Shown piece by piece: positions 46,507 through 56,827 of a stretch of 64,000 nt of DNA. Position numbers and translations under genes: made by a program. The stretch comes from Galeopsis tetrahit (taxonomy: Eukaryota > Streptophyta > Magnoliopsida > Lamiales > Lamiaceae). The first letter of the stretch is position 1, and each line of letters opens with the position of its first letter. Below the pieces are notes generated by a model that saw only the letters and a program-made list of their open reading frames with translations, ran no database searches and was not told where the DNA came from. The stretch spans positions 20,334,066 through 20,398,065 of the forward strand of contig OY776124.1 in assembly GCA_963675135.1 (NCBI GenBank), read 5' to 3'.

Positions 46507-49500
46507 CGTCAAGCGATGTTGTGGATGCAATCAAACACAGATCTTGGAACGTATCAATTCGAAGCTGGGGCGGGAAAGACTCTTGGTGAAGATGTCGGCG
46601 AGTTGAAGAGTGGATGGGACGAACTTGGTGATGAGGCGACCAGAAGAAACCAATTCGCGAACAAAGTGGCAATCAATGTGAATGTGTTTTGCTTGTTTAT
46701 GAGCAACTGGGTTTTACTCCAAAACAAGGCACTCTTGTTGTCGCAAAGCAGTCTGGGAGGCGAAGAAGGAAGCTGACCAAGCTCCCGAAGAGTTGAGTGA
46801 CCCAAATCATTTCTTGGGCTTTGTTCGCGAGTGCCCTATACTCAAATTCACAGCTCGAGCGAGCAACAGTGGGTTATTTCTTTGCGCTCCAAGAGATTAA
46901 ATTTCCGCCCAAAAAATTGAATAACCATAAGTGGAGCGACGAGTCTCAATGCAATGAGCCCAATCCGCATCGGAATAACCAACGAGCGAGTAATCACTGG
47001 TCCAGCGAAAGGAGAGCCCATGGTTGAGAGTGCCCTTAACATATCTAAGGATTATTTTGACTGCGAGGAAGTGGTCGGTGGTCGGCGAGTGTAGAAACTG
47101 ACTAACATGATTAAGGACGCGTGATCGTCAGATACCGTAATGCGCCGACGAGTGAACGGTAGAGAGTGTGGTCGGCAAAAAGGTCCCCTATACTAACCAA
47201 AGATTCCCCGGTTGCGAGGGGACTAGAGACAGGCTTTGAGTCAAGCAACTCTTCTCGAGATAAGTTATCGCGAGCATACTTCGCCTGACTGAGAAAGAGA
47301 CCAGTCGACGAGTGAGTGACCTCGAGGCTGAGGAAGTAGCTGTAGCGACCAAGATCTTTGATCTCAAATTCCTTGTTGACACGGCGAATAAAACGCCAAA
47401 TAGCATCCTGGTCGCTCCCTGTAGCAATAATGTCATCCACATAGAGCAAGAGGTATAGAGTGACTTTAACACGTCTGAAGTAGAAGAGTGAGGGATCTGA
47501 TCGGCTGCACAGAAAACCCAAAGTCTTAAGGAAGCCACTAAAGTGAACGAACCAAGAGAGGGGATCTTGCCGAAGACCATACAATGCCTTCTTGAGGCGA
47601 AAAACATGGTCAGGAAAGCGAGGATCAACAAAGCCAGGAGGTTGAGCCATGTAAACAGTTTTCGTCAACCTTCCATAGAGAAAGGCATTATTTACATCGA
47701 GTTGGTGCATGTGCCACTGATTTCGAACAGCTTGACACATGATGATGCGAACAGTAGCTGCCTTGACGACTGACTGAATGTGTGCGAGAGGTCAAGGCCT
47801 GGAACCTGCGAGAAGCCCTGGGCGACCGGACGAGCTTTATAGTGATCAACTGCACCATCAGCAAGAAATTTGGTGCGAAAAACCCATTTCGAACCAACAA
47901 TGTTTGTAGAGGGACGGCGAGGAATGAGCTCCCAAGTTTGATTAGCATGCAGGGCATCAAGCTAAGATTGCATTGCAGCTAACCAGTGTGGATGTTTTAG
48001 GGCCAATTTGAAACCCTTGGGCGCGTTAGAGATCGAGAGGGTGGACAGAAGTCCAGTGGTCGCAATGTAGGCAATGTGTTGAGGCTTGAATATCCCAGAT
48101 CTGGCACGAGTAACCATCGGGTGAGTCGGGACAGGAAGTGGGCGAGCAGCTGGGGGATCAGAAGCTGGTGGACAGGCAGCCGGGAAGGCAGGAGGGTGCT
48201 GAATTGCCAGGCGAGCAGGAGGTTGCTGAACACCTGGGCGAGTAGGAGGCTGCTGAACCGGTGGGCGAGCAGGAGGCGAGGTCTACTCCTGTGAGTCAGG
48301 GCAGAGACTACAAGGGAGCCGACGAGGAGCAGCAGATAGTTCCATAAATGAACTGGTTTCAAGGGAATTAGGTGAGGATGGAGCATGAGCAGTCGAGAAC
48401 GGTAACACTGATTCATCAAATTGAGCATGACGAGAGGTGTAGAAGCGCGAAACGATTAGATCGTAACATCGAAACCCCTTATGAGAAGAATTGTATCCCA
48501 TAAAAACATACAGAGCACTTCGAGGAGCAAGCTTGTGAAGAGCATAGTCGCGGAGATACGAATGTACCCTACATCTAAAGGTTCTGAAGTTCGCAATGTT
48601 GGGGGCAGTGTCGAACAAGAGTTGAAAGGGCAACCTATCTTGGAGAACAGGCGTGGGCAACCGATTAATAATTTAGACAGCAGTGGAGAAGGCATCAACC
48701 CAAAAGTGAGTAGGCATGCTCGACTGAAACAACAAAGAGAGCCCAGTTTCAGTGACATGACGATGTTTGCGCTCAGCTCGACCATTCTGCTGAGGAGTGT
48801 ATGGGCATGAGATGCGATGATGAATGTCATGGTCGGCAAGGAAACCACGAACGCGACCATTAATAAATTCAGTCCCACCATCACTCTAAAGACTTTGACC
48901 GAAGTGGAAAACTGATTGCAAACAAAGGTATGAAACCGAACAAACACATAGTAGAAATCAGACTTGGCGTGCAAAGGATAAAGCCAAGTGAATCTGGAGA
49001 AACCATCCACAAATATGACGTAATATTTAAAACCATCATTCGAAGCAACAGGGACGGGTCCCCAAAGATTACAATGAACTAAATCCAAAACACGAGATGC
49101 TCGCTTCTCATTTAACTCAAAAGATAAATGTTTACTCTTAGCCAATTGACAAGGAGTACATAAGCCCGGTTTGGGCAAAACAGAAGTAAGGGACAACAAG
49201 CCTAATTTATTCAACAAATTAATGATAGAAATAGAAACATGGCCTAATCTACGATGCCAACACTCAAAGGAAACCTTCAGCGATGAGCTCCGTAAAACAA
49301 CGACCAAGGTTGGAGTGCCCTGCTCCAGGGCATAGAGTCCTCGACCATACCGACCCTTCGCCAAGGGTTGCTTGGTCGCTCGATTCTGAATGACAAACGA
49401 GTCATTAGTAAACAAAACATCAATAGGAAAGTCTGAAGTAAGCTTGGTAAGATGTGGTACGACGAACACATCTAACAAACGAACATCCTTATTAATCGAA

Positions 49501-50560
49501 CACGACCCAACATGAGTGGTCGGAATAGTAGAGCCATTAGCAAAAATAACATTGTCGTTACCAGAATACGGGTGAAGGTTATCCAAGTCAAAGGAGTGAT
49601 GAGTCATGTGAGCGGATGCACCAATATTGAGGAACCAATCAGAGGTTGGAGGCAGCGAGATGTGACACTGAGAGTCAAGAGCATGAGCAAGGTTGGCCTC
49701 AGAGAGGGCAGGGCGAGCATAGCGTTCCGGACAACGGTTGGCATAATGACCCTGCTGTCGGCATATCTGACAAGTCGAAGGTCGAAGAGCAGGCGAGGAA
49801 GTGGTGGTCGCCTGGCCACCAGAGTTCGATCTGCGAAGAGGAGTTACAGAATTAGGCGCTAGGGCGAGAAGCCTTGCTTAGACGAGGAGAAGCAACGAAG
49901 GGCGGAACAGGCGAGGACGAAGAATCCATCGAGCGAGTGAATTGCTCGTAGTTCATGGCTTGATAGATCAGGCCGCGAAAGGCAGGCATTGGTGTCATGG
50001 TCATGCGAGTGTCCGAAAAACTGGCAAACTGGGGGCCAAGACCAGTGAGAAACCAGTGGGAATTGTCGTCGTCATCAATAGGCTTTCCAATAGAAGTAAG
50101 TTGGTCGTAGAGGGCACGAAACTTCTTGATGTAATCGTCGACAGAGGTAGAACCTCGACGAAGTTAGAGTAACTGATTTCGCAATTGGTTGATGCGAGGG
50201 GCCGAGGTATGGCTGTAGGTAGCCTCGAGAGCAACCTAGATGGATCGCGGGGTGTTACAACCAATGACCTCGGCCATGGCTTCTTCAGAAAGAGAGGAGA
50301 GAATGAGCTTGAGGATCTTCTGATCCTTCTCAAACCAAGTGGTGTATGCAGGGTTGGGGGTCGAAGGACCAGAGATGGTGATCGACTTGGCTGGAGCGGA
50401 TGACGTACCATGAACATGAGCGAGGAGATCATGGCTGGACAAGACCGGGACTACCTGATTTCGCCAGAGCAGGTAGTTGGAGGATGGCAACTTGATTGTC
50501 AGGAGATGAACCAAAACATTGAGAGGGATGGTGGGGGGGGGGGGTAGCCGTCCCTGCCAT
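46507..50560 (-). pseudogene. Copia gag-pol, multiply disrupted (unit 3)
   Basis: The order on the minus strand is gag (50,560-49,860), gag-pre-integrase and integrase (49,607-48,456), a linker, reverse transcriptase (47,740-47,111) and RNase H (to about 46,510). Lesions: a 12-G homopolymer (50,533-50,544) puts the first ATG out of frame with gag; a TAG replaces a conserved tryptophan codon near 50,236; the first integrase aspartate is asparagine (LVHCNLWGP near 49,072); a frameshift at about 48,887 precedes the SDGGTEF block; a TAA lies near 48,675; and further shifts lie before the reverse transcriptase and in RNase H. The reverse transcriptase keeps YVDDI. The element cannot move on its own. 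Confidence 0.88.
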
Positions 50561-50620
50561 GAGGAGGGAAGGGAAGAAATTTATCATGAGGTTGTAGAGA
50601 GAAAATTAGGGTTTCGATGA

Positions 50621-50635
50621 GTCAGACTGATACCA
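50621..50635 (-). promoter_or_regulatory. Primer-binding site of copia element
   Basis: The minus strand reads TGGTATCAGTCTGAC next to the 5' LTR end. Its first nine bases match the usual initiator-methionine tRNA site. Confidence 0.75.
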
Positions 50636-50786
50636 TGTGAGAATAGGTATGTGATCACCGTTAATGAGGTAAATACAAGGAGATAATTAAGGTAAATACA
50701 ACAACCATATTAAAGAGATATATACAAAGATATAGACTAAAATAAAAAGATATTATTTCTATATTATTGTTTCCTATTACCATCTA

Positions 50787-52126
50787 GGGCAATTCTTACG
50801 GTAGTCAAATTTTACAAAGTGACTATGTAGTCACTTTGTCGAATCGCACCACGTGGCGTCGTAAACGTCGTAACGACATGCTACCTGTTATACTGGTTTA
50901 AGTTATTTATATCATTTTTTTAAATTGTATTTTGTTATTTACTATATTACCCTTCTTTTATTTAAATTATTTTAAAAAAATATATATATTAGGTAAAATT
51001 ACTGTTCTACCCTTTTTTATACAAATATTATTATTTTAAAAATTAAATAAACCAATCAAAATAATAATTAAATAATAGATTAGTTAAATTAGAAATTAGG
51101 TATTTTGTCGTCCCCAATTCCCTTCCATCTAGTCTGGCACATTCTTAATGAAGTTTGTAGTATGAGTTCTCCCACAGGAAATGAAATTCAAGAGAATTTG
51201 AGATGTCATTTTATTCTTCATTAACTTGAACGAGGCATTAAAATAGACAATTGCTTCAGTAGCATTCTTTTTTAAACTTATGGTAAATACAAAAACTCAA
51301 ACATCACGCATCCATAGTATATTCCCTACATAGTGTGATAGTAATACTAATCTGAAATTAGAAATTAGGTTTTTTGTCGTCCTCACTTCCTTTGCTAAAT
51401 TCAGTTGCAAATTTTCTTTGAGGCATTTTGTCGAACACTTGTTGATCAATCAAGTTTCTATTTGATTTGAGTCAATTTAAAAAATAATTACTACTAAACA
51501 ACTCAATCCCAATTTTAACAACCCCAAGTTTGAGTGTAGAATTCAAGAAATCGAGCATAGAACTCGTAAATAAAATCAATCAGAGAAAATCGAAAATTCT
51601 AACAAGAATTTCAAAATCAGTCGGCGGCGCGAAAGCTGAGCGGCGGAGGCTGGCGGGCGACGGATGATGGGTCGCAGGGAGGAAAAAAACTGATGAAATT
51701 GAAAACGTATGTATTAACTAGGTTTTAATGAATTTGATTTCTTTAAGGTTTAATTTGATTTGTTTTTTTTTTTTAATAAATTGATTTGATTTATTTTTTG
51801 TTATTAATTTTATTAATTTCATAAGGGTAAATATGTAATTTTAACATTACATATTTTAATTACATTAATAAATATAATAAATTATTTTATTGTATAAGGA
51901 TAAAAATGTAATTTTACAATAATATATTTTAATTAATTTAATTTAATTGAAAATACAAATTTATGATACATTACGACACATACGATGAATACATACCGTA
52001 AATTGTACAAAAGGTAACAGGTCGTCAAATTTAAGCCTTTAGATTAGATTTTTAATGGCTTAGATTAACTGACTACGGTAGTCATTACGACACCTTACGA
52101 CACCCTGACTATATGTAGGAAGTCCC
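50787..52126. mobile_element. Putative Mutator-like element with degenerate TIRs
   Basis: The left end GGGCAATTCTTACGGTAGTC and the inverted right end GGGACTTCCTACATATAGTC match imperfectly. GTCGTAAnGACtype words recur in both subterminal regions. Flanking 9-mers (50,778-50,786 and 52,127-52,135) agree at 6 of 9 positions. Inside, a GC-rich patch on the minus strand (51,600-51,700) looks like a captured first exon. Two direct copies of TTAGAAATTAGG..TTTTGTCGTCC lie near 51,088 and 51,356. No transposase is present. Confidence 0.45.
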
Positions 52127-52754
52127 ATCAATCTATTAATCTCTTGAGTAGGGGTTACTGTGTTACTTTGTAAATGACCTGAAAAAATATTGTTTACTCC
52201 GTATACAATTATATAAAATAACTAGGTTATGAGTATTGTAAGGTATTGTACATGGGGTTTACATTAAATAAAATAATTATTTATATATAAAATGAATGAT
52301 AAATTAGGTAAACAATCGATGACTGATTGGTGAAGATATATAAATAGTAGAAATAATATTACTTTAAAAAAAATGTGAATATTAAAATTGAAAGTAACCA
52401 GTACAGTATAATATATGTGTGAGAGGCAGTGGTCGGTCAGTTCGATTTTAAGATAAAATTTTAAAAAGTGATACATTTACATTAAAATGTGGTAAATTTA
52501 TGTTGAAAAGTGATAATGGTCTCAACTTATTTTACAGTAAGACGGGTCTTACACAAATTTTTGTCTTCCGCAATACCAAAAAATGTATTGACTTCTGGAA
52601 AAAAAATCCCAATATAAGTAATTAATTAAGACATTAAATACAAATTAATTGTCGTATATCCTAATTATTAATCCTACAATCAGATCATTCAACGGTTAAT
52701 AATATTTCATTAATTAATAATTTTTTTTTAAATGAAAAACGTATAATCTTTGTC
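52127..52754. other. AT-rich upstream region of the plus-strand DEFL gene
   Basis: There is no gene or clear repeat in this stretch. It separates the Mutator-like element from the promoter. Confidence 0.5.
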
Positions 52755-52814
52755 TATAAATATATATTGATATCAATATTGTGAATATCAACAAGTGAAA
52801 AGATTGTGTTTTCA
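52755..52814 (+). promoter_or_regulatory. TATA box and 5' leader of the plus-strand DEFL gene
   Basis: TATAAATA at 52,755-52,762 lies 53 bp before the start codon. The leader words ATTGATAT, ATTGTGAATATCA and CAAGTGAAAAGA are shared with the minus-strand gene and partly with the orphan exons. Confidence 0.7.
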
Positions 52815-53140
52815 ATGGCAAAACATTTGAGCTCAGTTTTTGTGGTGGTTGTCCTCATGGCTCTTGTATCAGGTATCAAGTTTATTTCATAAATTAATAA
52901 CAAAATTTTAATATAATTAAATATATTGACAAATTAATTTATTTGAATATTTCAGATAGTTTGGTTTGTGGGTCGTTGGAGTCGGAGTGTAAGAGAGATA
53001 TAGAAGCATCATGCGACCCAAATATTGCAACATCATGTGAACAACCGTGCTACAAAAAGTATTTTGATTTATATGTTTGGAGTTTTTGTGGACAAGGCTC
53101 TGGCAATCAAACTTATTGTGCTTGTGCGTATAAATGTTAA
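52815..53140 (+). CDS. Defensin-like secreted cysteine-rich peptide gene, intact
   Basis: Exon 1 (52,815-52,872) encodes MAKHLSS and a hydrophobic signal peptide of about 19 residues. An 83-bp intron (52,873-52,955) with GT and TTTCAG ends follows. Exon 2 (52,956-53,140) encodes the mature part. The product is 80 residues. Nine cysteines are spaced 6, 7, 7, 3, 12, 9, 1 and 3, ending CACAYKC and a stop. The CxxxC then C then CxCxxxC order is that of plant defensin-like peptides, with one additional N-terminal cysteine. It is probably secreted with disulfide bridges; odd cysteine number allows a free thiol or dimer. It is paralogous to the minus-strand gene at 19,664-20,675 (strongest identity in the NLYVWSFCGQ/DLYVWSFCGQ block) and to the two exon-2 pseudogenes. 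Biological role is unknown. Confidence 0.88.
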
Positions 53141-54382
53141 CACTCATATGAGATATTTAAAACCGTAACTTATAAGGTATATGTATATTTCTAAATTCTA
53201 AGTAAATCATTTATGTTTTTCTTTTATTAATTTTGGCCTGATTTTCCACATTTTTTTTAAACTCGCCAAAAAAAAAAAAAAAAAATCACCAGTTTGTCTC
53301 GCCGCTTGAAATGAATTGTGGCTTCCGCAAAACGTTTGTCATTTTTCTTTCAATAAAAATATTTTTACAAAAATATAAAATAAGAAAATGATAAAATATG
53401 GAATCATGATTAAATGTCCTTACTTAAAATTAAAATTAAAAAAAAAATTGTTAAACTCATATAAATACAAATATATTTATTTAAAATCTTTAATTTTTGC
53501 CAAAAAAAAAATCTGAAATTTTAAAGAAAATTAAGAAAAAGAAATTGAAAATCTGAACAATAAGAAATTTTAATCTGGAAAATATAAAATTCAACCAAAA
53601 TATATATATGAAGAAAATTAAAATTATATCTGAAAAAATAAATATAAAGTACTGTGAACAAATTAATAATGTTAGATCCAAAAATATAGAAAATTATAAT
53701 AATAAATCATAAAAATATAATACTCCCTCTGTAACATGTTGTCCGACGAGTTTAAATTTTTCAACAAAAAAAGGATCAAATTGTACAATTTAGGTTCAAA
53801 ATTGATAAAATTGTATTAATTTATTGTTGTTAGTTAGTTTGAGAAAAAAAAGTAGGAGATAAAATAAAATTGTGGAAGAAAAATAGAAAAGAGAATGAAT
53901 AATTAAAAGAAAAAATTGTGATATGATAGTATAAAAATAGATGTTTATGTGTATTATATAAGTGAATGAATATTTGAATGAAGAAGAAGTCCTAGAGTGA
54001 AGAGGAATAATCCATCCAACCGATCTCAAACAAAACACCATCTAAGAATATATTTTGGAATAGGACTGCTAAAAATGTAATTATCTCTTAAAATATCAAT
54101 TTAGCCATGTGACTTTACACATTGCTCAATTTTTTTTCTAATTTTTGTCTGAAACATCGTAAATCGATCAGAAATTACCACGTGATTTGCATTTGGGTAT
54201 ATTGGATTTGACTCGATTAACTAATCTATTAAGAATTTTTTATTATTATTTTTTGGAGTTTAAAATATCTTTATATGTGATGTGATATCTTTGTATGAAT
54301 CTCTTCCTTGTGACTCTCATAATAGCGGTATTTAATGGGATAAACTCAACTTAAGATGAACATAAGAAAATATATATAATAA
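53141..54382. other. Intergenic, AT-rich; downstream flank of the DEFL gene
   Basis: The stretch 53,185-53,345 is homologous to 6,160-6,345 and its unit 2 copy, so it is ancestral flanking DNA. At 53,721 an ACTCCCTCTG word begins what may be a one-ended MITE remnant. The rest is AT-rich without features. Confidence 0.5.
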
Positions 54383-54391
54383 TTAAAATAA

Positions 54392-55445
54392 GGGTTTGAT
54401 TATATGCACCTCCATTTCGAAGAGATGCACTCCCCCTTTCATTTTATTAATAAAATAATAGGGTAAAAAATTAAAAATACCCTTCATTAAAATACAGCAA
54501 CAAATCGACTATATTCATCCATATAAAATTAAAAAAACTTAGAAAACTAACAATAATTTCGTCAAACCAGTGTCGACCATATACACTCCCGTCGATAAAT
54601 TGTTGTCGACGGGAGTGTATATGGTCGACAGTGGTTTGACGAATTTTTTTTTTAATTTCGACAATTATAGGTCGACCATATATATTCTCGTCGACAAATT
54701 GTTATCGACGAGAATGTATATGGTCGACCAACAAAGGTCGAACAAAAAATTTAATGTTTTTTTTTAAATCGGCACTGTAATGTCGACCATATATATGCAC
54801 TCCCGTCGACAACATTTTGTCGATGAAAGTGTACGTGATCGACATTACAGTGTCGAAATTTTTAAAAAAAGTTTATGCATTTGCAGAAAACCCTAAGAAA
54901 TTAAGCGGGCCAAAAATAAACAAATCGGACCGATGCACATACCTGGGGCGGCGGAGAGGTCGGTCGGAGCGACATGGGGTGGGCCGACGTCGTAGACTGC
55001 GAATGGGGTGGGGTGGGAAGGCGAAAGCTGCGAAACGGAAGAAAAAAAAGAGAGGAAGCGACGGCCAAGGGAGGTGGCCGCGCTGGTGAAGAGAGGGAGA
55101 GAAGAGAGAGGGAGGGGGCGTCGCAGGCAGTTTTTTTTTTTATAGAAACGCGGCCATGGCAAAGGGTGGGGGAAAAATGGGGAAGGGCAGGGGCGCGGCC
55201 GCAGTGGCGGGGGCGAGGGCGGGTGTCAGCGGCGACGGCGGGAGCTAGTGGAGTGGTTTGGGGGAGAGAAGATGAAGATGAGAGGAAAAATTAGGGTTTA
55301 AGGGGGGTGTGGGTAGTAATAGGAATTTCATGAGAGAAGGACATTTATGACAATTAAGGGATGCATTTATCTTAAGTCGATTTTAGGGGGTGCATCAATT
55401 GGGAAATGCATCCATCTGAAATGGAGGTTGCATATAGTCAAACCC
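54392..55445. mobile_element. Mutator-like element A with hairpin array, non-autonomous
   Basis: The TIRs are about 45 bp and start GGGTTTGATTATATGCACC; the right end is its near-complement. The 9-bp flanks are TTAAAATAA (54,383-54,391) and TTAAAATTA (55,446-55,454), 8 of 9 identical. Inside are three strong hairpins (54,555-54,852) and a purine- and GC-rich block (54,950-55,260) resembling a captured untranslated first exon. No transposase is present. Open frames in the GC-rich block are low-complexity. Confidence 0.75.
54555..54852. repeat. Array of three GTCGAC hairpins (element A)
   Basis: Hairpin 1 (54,555-54,645) has arms of about 40 bp with one or two mismatches and a 10-nt loop. Hairpin 2 (54,670-54,729) has 25-bp arms with one mismatch and the same type of AAATTGTT loop. 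Hairpin 3 (54,773-54,852) has longer, less perfect arms. All contain GTCGACCATATA followed by a TCCCGTCGA-like block. Confidence 0.9.
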
Positions 55446-55493
55446 TTAAAATTACCGTGGCCTTATTTCATTCAATGTTGGCCCATTAAATTA

Positions 55494-56530
55494 GGGATGG
55501 GGTATATACCCCTCCAGCTTTGTTAAATACACTCCCCCGATACAACTACTTTCCTCAAAACACATCTACGATAGATGCACTCCCCCCAAATTATCTATTA
55601 TACCCTTTATCTTAAAATTCAGTGTGATAAATGCACCTCCCCCATAAAACCCTGTTTTTCCTCATTTTTCCCAAAATCCACTCTCCCCACCTTCTTTCTT
55701 CACGCCTCACTCCCCCATTGCTGCCGCCGCTCCCACTCGCACTCCCCCTCCCCCTCCCTCGCCGTCGTCGTCGCACTCCCCCTCCTTCCCCCTCTCGCCG
55801 TCACACTCCCCCTCCTTCCTCCTCTCGCCGTCGCACTTCCCTTCCCTCCCCCTCGCGCCGCCTGATCTTCCCCTCCCTCCCTGTCGCACTCCCTTTTTTT
55901 TTCGTCTTTGTAACAGGCGGCGACGCCGCCGGCTCTTCCCCCAACTAGCTAGCCACGCTCCCGCCGCCTCCCGCCCACTTCCGTCGCCGGCCGCCGCTTC
56001 CGCTTCCGTCCAGGTTTGTTTGGTTTTTTTTTTTTTTTCGGCAGGTCGACCGACCATAAACACTCTCATCAACCCTCAATGGTCGATGAGAATGTTTATG
56101 GTCGACCCTTTATTGTCGAATTTTTTTTTAAAATTCTTTCGACGAACCAATGTCGACGGGGATGTGTTTGGTCGACAAATCAGTGTCGACGGGGAGGTTT
56201 TTGATCGACAAACCAGTGTTGACGAGAGGGCTTTTGGTCGACACTGGTTTGTCGAATATAAGTTTTTTTTTTAAATTTCTAATTTTTTTTTTTAATTTCT
56301 AAATTTGGTGGTGTAGGCGGTGGCGGTGGTGGCGGCGGCGGCGCCGAGTGGTGGAGGCAGTGGCTGTCTAATTCTAGGGTTAGGGTTAGGGTTTAAATTA
56401 TAGGGAGTGTGTATGTATCTTAATCTGTTTTAGTAAAAAGGGCAAAAGTGGTATTTTGTATGAATATTTAATTAATAAAAATGAAGGGGGAGTGTATCTA
56501 ACAAAGCTGAAGGGGTATATACCCCAACCC
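55494..56530. mobile_element. Mutator-like element B with hairpin and direct repeats, non-autonomous
   Basis: The ends are GGGATGGGGTATATACCCC and the complement of GGGTTGGGGTATATACCCC. The TIRs extend about 45 bp with few mismatches. The perfect 9-bp duplication ATTAAATTA is at 55,485-55,493 and 56,531-56,539. The interior has a pyrimidine- and GC-rich block (55,690-56,010) with CTCCCCCTCC runs, then GTCGAC-rich repeats. No transposase is present. Size and layout parallel element A, which lies only 48 bp away. Confidence 0.85.
56045..56247. repeat. GTCGAC hairpin plus 33-bp tandem repeats (element B)
   Basis: A hairpin at 56,045-56,107 pairs GGTCGACCGACCATAAAC with TTTATGGTCGACC. It is followed by three direct 33-bp units (56,151, 56,184, 56,217), each starting TGTCGACGGGG or a variant and containing GGTCGACA. 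Confidence 0.85.
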
Positions 56531-56539
56531 ATTAAATTA

Positions 56540-56827
56540 ATGTAAGCCCATGAAAGTAATTCCCTTGAGGCCCATCTTCATTTAATTGGCAATTCATTTG
56601 CGGCACGGTTTTATGTAGACACAGAATTAATTAGGACGCTCATCAGTAATTTTTTTTTACAAATTAGTGATAGTATAAAATGTTTGTTCTACCGTTCACT
56701 CAATTTATTTAAAAAAAAAAAAAATTGTGATAAGTACATCCACCCTTGTTTCTCAGGTTAAAAAAAAAATATATTGCATTATTTGAGCAAATGAAGGTTC
56801 CGTCCGTAATGGCCTAATTTTAAAATA
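56540..56827. other. AT-rich spacer
   Basis: There are homopolymer A and T runs and no feature here. Confidence 0.5.

Larger units (their letters stand above)
42857..48795. repeat. Tandem segmental repeat, unit 3 (shared part)
   Basis: This part matches unit 2 from 20,737 to 26,681 at an offset of about 22,114-22,130. Identity is very high up to about 47,000 and visibly lower inside the copia reverse transcriptase. Homology to units 1 and 2 stops at 48,795, exactly where their copia copies are truncated. Unit 3 instead continues through the rest of the copia element to its 5' LTR. Confidence 0.9.
46331..50782 (-). mobile_element. Ty1-copia retrotransposon, full length but mutated (unit 3)
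   Basis: This 4.45 kb element has a 3' LTR at 46,331-46,506 and a 5' LTR at 50,636-50,782. The 5' LTR lacks about 30 bp present in the 3' copy. Both start TGTGAGAATAGG on the plus strand. Directly inside the 5' LTR the minus strand reads TGGTATCAGTCTGAC, an initiator-Met-type primer site. Gag (LTIKLPSSNYLLWRNQ) and the short LTRs suggest the Ale/Retrofit-like group. The flanks (CTATC left, TCTAG right) do not form a clear duplication. This copy shows what units 1 and 2 lost. Confidence 0.9.

Noticed and set aside
46331..50782. Target-site duplication for the full-length copia element
   Set aside because: Flanking bases CTATC and TCTAG do not match; a later insertion next to the 5' LTR probably disturbed the right flank.
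19664..53140. Assignment of the DEFL cluster to a self-incompatibility locus or to pollen-tube attractants
   Set aside because: Cysteine pattern and clustering are compatible, but nothing in the window (no receptor kinase, F-box or S-RNase gene) supports a specific role.
54817..55294. Overlapping arginine/glycine-rich frames on both strands, also at 55,575-56,072
   Set aside because: They come from GC- and purine/pyrimidine-biased blocks in the Mutator-like elements; composition, not conserved protein, explains them.
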